A DNA stretch of 64,000 nt from an uncultured Verrucomicrobiae bacterium. Its GTDB lineage: Bacteria > Verrucomicrobiota > Verrucomicrobiia > Limisphaerales > UBA1100. Where the stretch lies: positions 1 to 64,000 of the forward strand of contig CALKBX010000005.1 of the NCBI GenBank assembly GCA_937775205.1, written 5' to 3'. The notes below the pieces were generated by a model. That model was given only the letters and a program-made list of their open reading frames with translations, was not told where the DNA came from and searched no databases. The position numbers were made by a program, and so were the translations under genes. This document shows positions 39,379 to 47,700 of the stretch, piece after piece. Position 1 is the stretch's first letter; each line of letters begins with the position of its first letter.

Positions 39379-41267
39379 TTCGAGTCCTCCAGCCCCTCTT
39401 TTGTGTCCTTTGTGCCTTCGTGGTTCAAACCCTTGTCGCCGCACCGCGACCAGCAAAACCGAATATCATTCTTATCCTCACCGACGACCTCGGATGGCAG
39501 GATGTGAAGTGCTATGACATCGACGAGCCGACACCAATGGAGACGCCAAACATCGATGCTTTGGCGAAGAAGGGCGTGAAGTTTTGGCAGGCTTACTCCC
39601 CAGCGCCGACTTGTGCGCCGACGCGTTGCGCCATCCTGAGCGGGATTCACCCGGCCCGGGCGCAGAAAACCCACGTCGTCGGTGGCGCACCGCCCGTGCC
39701 GCATCACCTGCGTGGTTGGGCGATGATTTCGCCGTGGTACAGCGGCCGCATGCCGGAAGACACGTTCACGCTCGCCCGCGCGCTCAAGTCAGCCGGCTAC
39801 ACCACGGGGCACAGTGGCAAATGGCACATCGCCATCAACCACAACGCCTTTCCCCAACCGGAGGATGTCGGCTTTGACTGGACGCGCCATGAACTCGGCA
39901 CCAGCCGGGCCATGAAACCGCACCGAATAACTGGCTTCGCCACGCGCAAGGCAAACGACCCGCATCACCTCGATGAAGACGGTTTCCCCTTCGACCAGAC
40001 CACCGAGGATGCCCTGACCTTTGTGCGCGAGCACGACGACCGGCCCTTCTTTCTCTATTACGCCACCTGGCTCGTTCACACGCCCATCCATACGCGGAGC
40101 AAGGCGTTGCTCGACAAATACGTGAAGAAGCTCGGCGTCGAACTCCCCGACGATCCCCGAGCGAAGTGGATGGGCGAAGGGCAGACTAACCCCTTCTACT
40201 GCGCGATGGTCGAACAGCTCGACCACTACATCGGCAGACTCGTCGACCACCTTGAGCAGACCGACGACCCGCGTTGGCCCGGCCACAAGCTTATTGAAAA
40301 CACCTACGTCATCTTCACCTCCGACAACGGTGGCATGGAGGGTAGCCGCACCCAGATCATTACGGACAATCACCCGCTTGACCGCGGCAAGATCTCCCTG
40401 ATGGAAGGCGGCACCCGCGTCCCGCTCATCATCACTGGCCCCGGTATTGCCAAGGGCGTCGAATCCGACGTCATGGTGAACGGCCTCGACTTTTACCCGA
40501 CCATCCTTTCCCTGGCCGGCGCGAAGCGCCCGCGGGACAAACACCTTGACGGCTGTGACCTTGCACCGCTTCTCAGGCAGGATCCGGCCAATCCCAACCT
40601 TGTGCGCGAAGCCGACGGCAGGGTTCGCGACACCATGATCTGGCATTTCCCGAACAGCGCCGCGTTGGAAAGCACCATTCGCATCGGTGACTACAAACTC
40701 GTCCGCAATTACGACCACCTCAACAACCCGAACAACCGCGAACTCGAACTCTACCGCCTCTACAATTCCGAAGGTGACCGTCCCGCACGCATGGACATCG
40801 AGGAACAAAAGAACCTCGCCGATTCCATGTCCGGCAAGGCCCGTTCCATGAATCGCCGCCTCACGGAAGCCCTGACCGAAATGAAGGCCAGCTATCCGTA
40901 TTACAATCCGCACGGACACCGATCTCCCGCCACCAAAACACACGTCTGCACGGTCCTTTCCCATCGCCAGACCGGCGACTCGGTGAAATTCACTTATCGC
41001 GAAAACGGCGCCGAGGTCGTTCGCGCAAATCTCATCTACACCCTGAACGGCGGCGCGCGTTACGAGGAATGGTATCGCACACCTGCCAAAATTGTTCCTG
41101 GCAACAAGGCCGTCGCGAAACTCCCGAAAGGCACGACCCACTATTTTCTAAATCTCATCGACGAAAACAACTTCCTGCGCAGCCACCCCGAGATTCTCAA
41201 TCAGAAGAATCCCAGCAAAGCCCAGGTGAAATACGCCGAGAAGGCGTTGAAAGCTAAGGACCGTTGA
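39375..41267 (+). CDS. Sulfatase with C-terminal beta domain, first gene of inserted cassette
   Basis: Secreted sulfatase of 630 residues, signal peptide MIRVLQPLFCVLCAFVVQTLVA. Metal site LTDDLGWQD, formylglycine Cys80 in CAPTR followed by CAILSGIHPAR, SGKWHIA, and TSDNGGMEGS in the second block. Residues after about 530 form an added beta-rich domain (HVCTVLSHRQTGDSVKFTYR and on), possibly for binding. Third codon positions look richer in G and C than in the flanking sulfatases, and the antisense strand is open for 450 codons as a result. Together with the two genes after it, it forms the cassette between the direct repeats. Confidence 0.92.
   Translation: MIRVLQPLFCVLCAFVVQTLVAAPRPAKPNIILILTDDLGWQDVKCYDIDEPTPMETPNIDALAKKGVKFWQAYSPAPTCAPTRCAILSGIHPARAQKTHVVGGAPPVPHHLRGWAMISPWYSGRMPEDTFTLARALKSAGYTTGHSGKWHIAINHNAFPQPEDVGFDWTRHELGTSRAMKPHRITGFATRKANDPHHLDEDGFPFDQTTEDALTFVREHDDRPFFLYYATWLVHTPIHTRSKALLDKYVKKLGVELPDDPRAKWMGEGQTNPFYCAMVEQLDHYIGRLVDHLEQTDDPRWPGHKLIENTYVIFTSDNGGMEGSRTQIITDNHPLDRGKISLMEGGTRVPLIITGPGIAKGVESDVMVNGLDFYPTILSLAGAKRPRDKHLDGCDLAPLLRQDPANPNLVREADGRVRDTMIWHFPNSAALESTIRIGDYKLVRNYDHLNNPNNRELELYRLYNSEGDRPARMDIEEQKNLADSMSGKARSMNRRLTEALTEMKASYPYYNPHGHRSPATKTHVCTVLSHRQTGDSVKFTYRENGAEVVRANLIYTLNGGARYEEWYRTPAKIVPGNKAVAKLPKGTTHYFLNLIDENNFLRSHPEILNQKNPSKAQVKYAEKALKAKDR
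39399..39427. repeat. Low-complexity repeat-like sequence inside signal-peptide codons
   Basis: The stretch contains TTGTGTCCTTTGTGCCTTCG and continues TGGTTCAA. From memory, near-identical short G/T-rich sequences recur in many unrelated bacterial genomes, where the opposite strand reads NHEGTKDTK, as it does here. It lies within the start of the sulfatase gene, next to the duplication scar. Confidence 0.35.
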
Positions 41268-41291
41268 TCCGTGAGACCTAGGCGAACATCA

Positions 41292-42416
41292 ATGAAACCA
41301 CTCTGCACAATTCTTTCCCTCCTTGTGTGTGCCAACTGGGCCGCCAGCGCCGATTTGGAGCGCGGCCAGACCCTTTACAACCAAATCTGCTTCAACTGTC
41401 ACGGCCTCCACTTCGACGGCGGCATCGGGCCCTCGTTGAAGGACAATTACTGGCGGCATGGCGATTCGCCGGAGGCGATCCTCGAAGTCATCAACAAGGG
41501 CATCCCCGCTGCGGGAATGATCGCGTTTGAAACAGTCTTTCCGGAAAGCGACCGTCTTGCCCTGCGCGATCTCATTGTCGCCCAGCACGAAGGCCTTCGA
41601 GGCGTCGTGCGTGCGGTGTATCCCCGTGCGCCATTCAAAGGCAAACGACTCACGCGGGCGCTTTTCGATTCAGTCAAACCGCTCTCGAAAACTCGTTTGC
41701 CCGAGAATGTCTACTATTTCGATCGCAACGGGGACGGCATCCTTCGCGGCACATCCAAGCTCCATATCAAGGAGGCGGGCGAATACCAGTTTACGATCCG
41801 TCCCATCGGGCGCACCTCCATTTTTCTTGATGGGAAGGAGGTTCACTACTCGGATGAGAAGAGCAAGAAAAACACCCATGTGAATAGGAAGTTCGAGCTC
41901 AAGCCGGGCATTTATGATCTGGAAATTCTGCACGAGGAAAAGACCACCCACAGCTATCGATTCCACGGAGTCCTTCAGCGGGTTGGCGGCAAGCGTTTCG
42001 TGCTGAACGGTCGTAGCCTGCAGGGCAACGTCCCGAAAATAATCAAGGCCACACACGAGGCCAAAGTCGTCCGTAAATGGATCGACGGGCTCCCGCCGCG
42101 CACCTTGCTTTGCCTGCTCCCGAACCAGACGCTGGTCGCCTACAATCCCGTCGATGGCAGCGTGCTCAAAGCCTGGCATTCCGCTGCGATCAATCAAACA
42201 CCGTCCTTGGTGGATCGCAGCGCTAAACCCTCCGAGATCAAGGGCGTCCCCATTCCCGATGTCGGCTCCAAGTTGTTTGAAGCGGAAACCCTTCGCTTCC
42301 TTCGCTACGAAATACATCTCGACACCGTGCACCTCGTCTCCCTTGTGGACGGCGAGGAAAAGACCGTGACGATTGCTCCGGAAGGAACACAGTCGTTCAA
42401 ACTATCCGTTCAATAG
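41292..42416 (+). CDS. Single-heme c-type cytochrome with C-terminal beta domain
   Basis: A 374-residue secreted protein starting at the ATG at 41292 (signal peptide MKPLCTILSLLVCANWAASA); the GTG at 41271 would extend it by seven residues. A cytochrome c domain holds CFNCHG at residues 33-37 and a Met ligand candidate in IPAAGMIAF. From about residue 125 the sequence becomes a PA14-like beta region (RDGDGIL-like DRNGDGILRGTSKLHIKEAGEYQFTI, GRTSIFLDGKEVHY). It likely accepts electrons and may bind glycan. It sits between sulfatase and propeller genes, the same order as at 3494-8785. Confidence 0.82.
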   Translation: MKPLCTILSLLVCANWAASADLERGQTLYNQICFNCHGLHFDGGIGPSLKDNYWRHGDSPEAILEVINKGIPAAGMIAFETVFPESDRLALRDLIVAQHEGLRGVVRAVYPRAPFKGKRLTRALFDSVKPLSKTRLPENVYYFDRNGDGILRGTSKLHIKEAGEYQFTIRPIGRTSIFLDGKEVHYSDEKSKKNTHVNRKFELKPGIYDLEILHEEKTTHSYRFHGVLQRVGGKRFVLNGRSLQGNVPKIIKATHEAKVVRKWIDGLPPRTLLCLLPNQTLVAYNPVDGSVLKAWHSAAINQTPSLVDRSAKPSEIKGVPIPDVGSKLFEAETLRFLRYEIHLDTVHLVSLVDGEEKTVTIAPEGTQSFKLSVQ

Positions 42417-42433
42417 CTTCCCCCTTGTCGTTC

Positions 42434-44974
42434 ATGAAAAAACTACTCTCTGTTCTTATCGCGTTTTGTTTCGTCTCGACCACCACGGCCCGGGTCCCGG
42501 CGGGTTATCGTCTGGTGGACGTCCCGCTTCCCCGTGGCGCGGTCACCGTTCTCGGCCTCTGTCACAAACCGGACGGGACGCTCGCCATCGTCACCTGGGA
42601 AGGCGAAGTCTGGGAATACCAGGCCAAAACCTGGACCCGTTTCGCAGAAAACCTCATGGAGCCCAACGGCATCCACTACGACGTGAAGGAGAATGCCTAC
42701 TATGTCGCGCAGAAGCCGGAGTTGACTCGGCTGGTCGACACCAACAGTGACGGGATATGCGATCGCTATGAATGCGTCACTGACGCCTTCGGGGTTTCGG
42801 GGCGGTATCACGAATACCACTTCGGTCCCGTTGCGGATTCCCTTGGCCGTAAGTATGCCTCGCTCAACCTCGCCGCACGTGGCGACTTCACCGTTCCCGA
42901 TGGCAAACCCAAGGGCAAAGGCGGAGGCAACATGTCCTACAATGCGCCGTGGCGGGGCTGGGTCTATCGCTCAGATCGTCCGGGCCACTTCCAGCCACTC
43001 GCCTCAGGTTTTCGTTCGCCCTGCGGTATTGGCATGAGTCCGCAAGACGAATTGTTCATCACGGATAACCAGGGCGATTGGGTCGCGGACTGCTGCATGT
43101 ATTACATTCGCGAGGGGAACTTTTACGGACACCCCGCCTCGCTTCCGGGACGTCCCGACTTCACCAAGGAAAAAGTCAGCTCTCTCAGCGCCGCCGACTT
43201 CGCGAAGATTCGCACGCTGCCCGCCATCTGGTTTCCCCGCGAGGTGATTGCCAATACACCGGGCAGCCCTGTTTGGGACACCACGGGTGGAAAATTCGGA
43301 CCCTTCCAGAACCAGATCTTCATCGGAGACCAACGGCAATCGAACTACTTCCGCAACGGTGTGGAAAAAGTCGATGGCGACTATCAGGGCTGGTGCGTCG
43401 ATTTCCTCCGGGGAACCGCTTCGGGTCCCGTGAAGATGTCCTTCGATCCGCAGGGCCGGCTCTGGTCCGCGCAGGTCGGGCGCGGTTGGTTTAGTGTCGG
43501 CGGTAAACGCACCGCCCTCCAATACGCCGAATGGGACGGCAAAACGATTCCCTTCGCCATCCACTCCGCCACGCTCACGAAGACCGGATTCGAGGTCACC
43601 TTCACACGCCCCATCGGCGAGAAGATCACACCCGTCGTTGCGTCCTGGCATTATCACTACTACAGCACGTACGGGTCGCCACGGGTCGATGAGAAGACAC
43701 TGTCGATCTCCAACCACGCTCTGTCGAAAGATCGCAAGACGGTCTCCTTCGACGTCCCGCTGACCGCGGGCAAAATCTACGCGCTTCAATTCCCTGAACA
43801 GGAAAGCGACGGGGGAGCCAAGCTCGACTTCGACACGCTCTTCTACACGGCCAACAAGCTGCGCCCGGCCCGGGAACCACGCGCCAGCCGCAACGTGGGC
43901 TGGGATCTTGCAGGCTCCGGCTGGAGCCGCAATGACAAACGCCGTCCCATTCCGGTGGTTGTGAAGCCTCTTCCAGCCAAGGAATGCATCATGCCTGCTC
44001 CAGGAAAGGCCACCGTTCTCGACGCCGACCAGTGGACCAATCCGAACTGGAAAATCAACCAGCAAGGTGTGATGTCCCGAGGCAAAGGAAAAAACTCAAC
44101 CAAGACCGCCTACGGCAACGCCCGCATCCATTTGGAATTTCGTTTCGAACCCTCCGACGATCCCAATTGGAGAGGCCAGCTCTACGGCAACTCCGGCGTG
44201 TTCCTCATGTCTGGCTACGAACTCCAGATCGTGAACAGTTACGAGAACCCAACCTTCGCCGATGGGACTTGCGGCTCCATCTACGGCCAGCATCCTCCCC
44301 GCGTCAACGCGAGCCGCAAACCCGGCGAATGGCAGTCCTACGACATCCTCATGAAGGCTCCCCAATTCGCCAAGGATGGTTCGCTTGTCGAGCCCCTGCG
44401 CGCCACGATTTTCCACAACGGCGTTCTCATTCACGACGACGTTTGGGTTTATGGAGAAGTGGGCGGCCCCTACAAGCGACACGGCAAGCGCCCACTGATG
44501 CTCCAGGATCACAAGGGCACTGAAGTCTCGTTCCGCAATCTCTGGATTGTTCCCGATATCGATTATGACAAGTCGCTTGATTCCTTCCGCCGTCACTTCG
44601 CCGCGCCGCTGACCGCGCTCGCCGATGTGAAGCCGAAAGTGAACGTGCCGTCGGATCGCGACCCCATCACGATCCTTTCGCCCAACATGGTCAGGGATAT
44701 GGACAAAGACGGCGACATGATTATCACGGTCGATGAGTTCGTCGGCTATCGGGCCGCGCAGTTTGATCCAAAAGACAAAGACAAGAACCAGTTTCTCGAC
44801 GTATCAGAGTTTCCTCATCCCAATGCCTTCAGAGGCGGCGACAAGAACAAGGACGGCAAGCTCTCCCGCGAAGAGCACCTCAATATCTTTCGCGGCCAAT
44901 TTCAAAATGTGGATGTGAACAAGGATGGGAAAATCACTGCAGCGGACAAGCAAAAGAACCGAAAGACGAAATAG
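42434..44974 (+). CDS. Propeller / DUF1080 / EF-hand fusion protein
   Basis: An 846-residue secreted protein with three regions. Residues 20-480 are a PVC-type propeller like the protein at 7298, with PRGAVTVLGLCHKPDG, LVDTNSDGICDRYE, FRSPCGIGMSP and FGPFQNQIFIGDQ. Residues about 530-720 are a DUF1080 domain (PF06439, named 3-keto-disaccharide hydrolase), with FRFEPSDDPNWRGQLYGNSG and YELQIVNSYENPTF. Residues about 755-846 hold four EF-hand or dockerin-like calcium loops, such as DMDKDGDMII, DVNKDGKITA. The ATG at 42434 is preferred to the TTG at 42425. If both enzymatic domains are active, it could oxidise a sugar and then cleave it. Confidence 0.82.
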   Translation: MKKLLSVLIAFCFVSTTTARVPAGYRLVDVPLPRGAVTVLGLCHKPDGTLAIVTWEGEVWEYQAKTWTRFAENLMEPNGIHYDVKENAYYVAQKPELTRLVDTNSDGICDRYECVTDAFGVSGRYHEYHFGPVADSLGRKYASLNLAARGDFTVPDGKPKGKGGGNMSYNAPWRGWVYRSDRPGHFQPLASGFRSPCGIGMSPQDELFITDNQGDWVADCCMYYIREGNFYGHPASLPGRPDFTKEKVSSLSAADFAKIRTLPAIWFPREVIANTPGSPVWDTTGGKFGPFQNQIFIGDQRQSNYFRNGVEKVDGDYQGWCVDFLRGTASGPVKMSFDPQGRLWSAQVGRGWFSVGGKRTALQYAEWDGKTIPFAIHSATLTKTGFEVTFTRPIGEKITPVVASWHYHYYSTYGSPRVDEKTLSISNHALSKDRKTVSFDVPLTAGKIYALQFPEQESDGGAKLDFDTLFYTANKLRPAREPRASRNVGWDLAGSGWSRNDKRRPIPVVVKPLPAKECIMPAPGKATVLDADQWTNPNWKINQQGVMSRGKGKNSTKTAYGNARIHLEFRFEPSDDPNWRGQLYGNSGVFLMSGYELQIVNSYENPTFADGTCGSIYGQHPPRVNASRKPGEWQSYDILMKAPQFAKDGSLVEPLRATIFHNGVLIHDDVWVYGEVGGPYKRHGKRPLMLQDHKGTEVSFRNLWIVPDIDYDKSLDSFRRHFAAPLTALADVKPKVNVPSDRDPITILSPNMVRDMDKDGDMIITVDEFVGYRAAQFDPKDKDKNQFLDVSEFPHPNAFRGGDKNKDGKLSREEHLNIFRGQFQNVDVNKDGKITAADKQKNRKTK

Positions 44975-45003
44975 CCCTCCATACCAAAGGCCAAAGCAGC
45001 AAA

Positions 45004-45113
45004 GCCAAAACTTTCGCCATCGAACCCCATTGATTGTTATTTTGGCCAGATTCTATCATAGTTCGTAAGCACCGCTTTCCTTGTAATAAAGACAAACCAA
45101 AATGGAAAAATTC
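45004..45113 (+). repeat. Direct repeat B, with 3' stub of duplicated sulfatase
   Basis: Matches 39176-39285 without gaps, about 13 mismatches in 110. Its first 33 bases encode AKTFAIEPH and a stop, the C-terminus of the sulfatase at 37844 with one change, but no gene leads into them. The remainder is the leader and first codons of the metallophosphoesterase gene. Confidence 0.85.
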
Positions 45114-46091
45114 ATTCCATCAAGACGTGACTTCTTGCGCACCACCGGCGTAGTGGCGACCTCGATCATCCTGCCCCGGCAGGTCATGGCCGCTCTGGCC
45201 AAAATCAAAAAGCCCATCAAGCTCGGCATGATTGCCGACCTGCACCAGGATGTGATGCACGATGGCCCGGTGAGACTGAAAGCATTTCTCGATGCCATGA
45301 AGGAAGAAAAGCCCGATGCTCTTGTGCAGCTCGGTGACTTCGCTTATCCGACAAAGAAAAATGAGGCCGTAACCAAGGCTTTTGAAAAAGCGCACTCCAG
45401 AACCCTGCATGTTCTGGGAAACCACGAGATCGATGGGGGGCACTCCTTCGATGCGGTTGCGAAACTCTGGGGTATGAAGGGACGTTACTACACCGAGAAC
45501 GTTAACGGTCTCGATCTGGTTGTCCTTGATGGAAACGAGAAGCCAAAAAACCACAAGGGCGGATATCCTGCGCACATTGGAGAGAAACAACTTGAGTGGC
45601 TCGCGGAACAGTTGAAAACTCTTAAGGGTCCGATTCTTGTCATCTGCCATCAGCCCTTGGCGGGCCCATCGAGTATCGACAACGCTGGAGAGGTTCAGGC
45701 GCTATTGAACTCAGCCGCCGACAAGGTTCTTTTGGCTGTTAATGGGCACACTCACATTGATCATGTGGCCCGTGTGGGCAAGATCTCCTATCTACACGTC
45801 AACTCGGCCTCCTATAAATGGGTTGGCGGCTCCTACCGTAACAAGAGCTACCCGGCCGAGGTCCACTCCAAGTTCCGGTGGGTTGAGTATACTTGCCCCT
45901 ATCAAGACAGCCTCTTTACCACCCTAACCATCGACCCTGCCAGCGGACGCATTGACGTCAAGGGCCGCGAGAGTAAGTGGGTCGGTAAATCACCCTCACA
46001 ACTTGGGATCGCAGCAAAACCTGAACGAACCGACGGCAAAGAGATTTGCCCCAAAATCCGTAGCCGGCAGCTTGGGCTGACTAGTAAGTAA
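45102..46091 (+). CDS. Tat-exported calcineurin-like metallophosphoesterase
   Basis: A 329-residue phosphoesterase with a Tat-type leader (MEKFIPSRRDFLRTTGVVAT). The metal-binding motifs are all present in order: ADLHQD (Asp46, His48), QLGDFA, LGNHEID, ICHQPL and NGHTHIDH. Substrate is not evident; related secreted PVC proteins are annotated as phosphodiesterases or acid phosphatases. The first codons and upstream leader are shared with the remnant at 39274, so this gene's start was one end point of the local duplication. It is followed by a sulfatase after 27 bp. Confidence 0.9.
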   Translation: MEKFIPSRRDFLRTTGVVATSIILPRQVMAALAKIKKPIKLGMIADLHQDVMHDGPVRLKAFLDAMKEEKPDALVQLGDFAYPTKKNEAVTKAFEKAHSRTLHVLGNHEIDGGHSFDAVAKLWGMKGRYYTENVNGLDLVVLDGNEKPKNHKGGYPAHIGEKQLEWLAEQLKTLKGPILVICHQPLAGPSSIDNAGEVQALLNSAADKVLLAVNGHTHIDHVARVGKISYLHVNSASYKWVGGSYRNKSYPAEVHSKFRWVEYTCPYQDSLFTTLTIDPASGRIDVKGRESKWVGKSPSQLGIAAKPERTDGKEICPKIRSRQLGLTSK

Positions 46092-46118
46092 CTGGGAAAG
46101 AACATTCAGGGAACCACA

Positions 46119-47609
46119 ATGAAATCTATGAAACTATTCAGCATTCTCGCTATGGCGGGGTACATCTTTCTCAGTCCGTCCGTTGCTGCTGCACAGCCTA
46201 ATATCATTCTCTTTCTGGTTGATGACATGGGCTTGATGGACACCTCCGTCCCGATGTTGGCAGATCAGGACGGCAAACCAAAACGTCATCCGCTCAACGA
46301 TTGGTATCGTACCCCGAATATGGAACGGTTGGCCAAGCAGGGGATTCGGTTCTCCCAATTTTACGCCCAGTCGGTTTGCTCGCCAACCAGAGCATCTATC
46401 ATGACAGGCCAAAACTCTGCCCGTCACCGGGTGACCCAATTCATTTCGCCCGAGAAAAAAAACGCCGGCCCCAAGGGCTGGAAATGGGAAGGACTGACTC
46501 AAAAGGATGTCACCCTCCCATTGCTCCTCCGCAAGCAAGGCTATCACACCATTTTTGCCGGCAAGGCGCATTTCGCCCCGGTCGGATTCGCTGGGGAGGA
46601 TCCAAAAAATCTAGGCTTCGATATAAACATTGCGGGGTGTTCCTTCGGACAACCCGGAAGTTATTACGGGGAGGATGGATATGGAAACCTGAACCCAAAA
46701 CGTAAAAAGCGGGCCGTGCCGGGGCTAGAGAAATACCACAAGACCAATGTTTTCCTCTCCGAAGCAATCACCCTTGAAGCCAAAGACGCCATTGATCAAT
46801 CGTTGAAAAAGAAGAAGCCTTTCTTTCTCTACATGTCTCACTATGCGGTGCATAGCCCATTCAATTCGGACCCCCGGTTTGCTGCCAACTACAAGGATTC
46901 AAAGAAACCGAAAAGTGCTCAGGCATACGCTACCTTAATCGAAGGAATCGACAAATCCCTTGGTGACCTGATGGATCACGTCGCAAGCAAGGGCGAGGCT
47001 GAAAACACTCTGATTCTGTTTGTTGGCGACAACGGATCGGACGCGCCTTTGGGGCCGGTTCATGGATACTCCAGTTCCGCTCCGCTCCGAGGAAAGAAGG
47101 GAACCTGTTACGAGGGTGGGATGCGCGTCCCCTTCATCGCGGGTTGGGCCAAGCCCGGTAAGAAAAATACTTTCCCCATCGCAAGAGATTCCCTTCACAC
47201 CGATCAAATCGGAACAGTTATGGATCTCTACACGACCATTCTTGAAACCGCGGGGGTAAAGAACCCCTCTGGCCACATCGTGGACGGGGTGAGTTTGCTT
47301 AAACAATTATCGGGCAAGGGAAACCCTGATCGACCTGATCATTTTATGTGTCACTTTCCTCATTCCCACCGCAGTTCCAACTTCACTGCTTTTCGTCAGG
47401 GTGATTGGAAACTGATCTACCGTTATAAAGGGCAAACCAAATATGAGTTATACAATTTAGGGAAGGATCCATTCGAAACCAATAACTTGGCCGAAAGCGA
47501 ACCCAAGAAACTGAAGGAAATGACGAAGGCCATGATTGCTCGACTCGAGAAGGAAGGCGCCCTATATCCGTCTGAGGGAGACAAGGAACTCAAGCCCCTT
47601 CTCCCCTAA
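46119..47609 (+). CDS. Sulfatase, arylsulfatase A-like
   Basis: Secreted sulfatase of 496 residues, signal peptide MKSMKLFSILAMAGYIFLSPSVAAA. Metal site VDDMGLMD, a loop of about 20 residues before WYRTPNMERL, formylglycine Cys87 in CSPTR followed by ASIMTGQNSARHRV, AGKAHFAP in place of GKWH, and VGDNGSDAPLGP as second block. The C-terminus is ordinary. It is in the same direction and close to the metallophosphoesterase and probably part of its transcript. Confidence 0.92.
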   Translation: MKSMKLFSILAMAGYIFLSPSVAAAQPNIILFLVDDMGLMDTSVPMLADQDGKPKRHPLNDWYRTPNMERLAKQGIRFSQFYAQSVCSPTRASIMTGQNSARHRVTQFISPEKKNAGPKGWKWEGLTQKDVTLPLLLRKQGYHTIFAGKAHFAPVGFAGEDPKNLGFDINIAGCSFGQPGSYYGEDGYGNLNPKRKKRAVPGLEKYHKTNVFLSEAITLEAKDAIDQSLKKKKPFFLYMSHYAVHSPFNSDPRFAANYKDSKKPKSAQAYATLIEGIDKSLGDLMDHVASKGEAENTLILFVGDNGSDAPLGPVHGYSSSAPLRGKKGTCYEGGMRVPFIAGWAKPGKKNTFPIARDSLHTDQIGTVMDLYTTILETAGVKNPSGHIVDGVSLLKQLSGKGNPDRPDHFMCHFPHSHRSSNFTAFRQGDWKLIYRYKGQTKYELYNLGKDPFETNNLAESEPKKLKEMTKAMIARLEKEGALYPSEGDKELKPLLP

Positions 47610-47617
47610 TATTATTT

Positions 47618-47671
47618 ATGAACTCTCACTTCAATCAACGTCACTTTCTTCGTGGGCCAGCTGAGAAGTAA
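47618..47671 (+). pseudogene. Possible stub of a Tat-type gene
   Basis: A 17-codon frame reads MNSHFNQRHFLRGPAEK then stops. The NQRHFLRG part looks like the start of a Tat-exported DUF1501-type protein, and the AAGTAACTGG around the stop matches the sequence at the end of the metallophosphoesterase gene. It may be the fused start and end of a gene lost by deletion, but it is too short to be sure. Confidence 0.3.
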
Positions 47672-47700
47672 CTGGAGATAAAAATATCCAAGAAACCAAA

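Noticed and set aside
39789-41141. Open frame of 450 codons on the minus strand
   Set aside because: It is fully antisense to a sulfatase with all catalytic motifs; its openness follows from high GC at third positions. No recognisable protein features.
43004-44065. Open frame of 353 codons on the minus strand
   Set aside because: Antisense to the propeller/DUF1080 gene; low-complexity translation with no family features.
39176-45113. Composite transposon or CRISPR-like array from the direct repeats
   Set aside because: There are only two copies, no terminal inverted repeats, no transposase, and the repeats are coding ends plus a leader, which a gene duplication explains.
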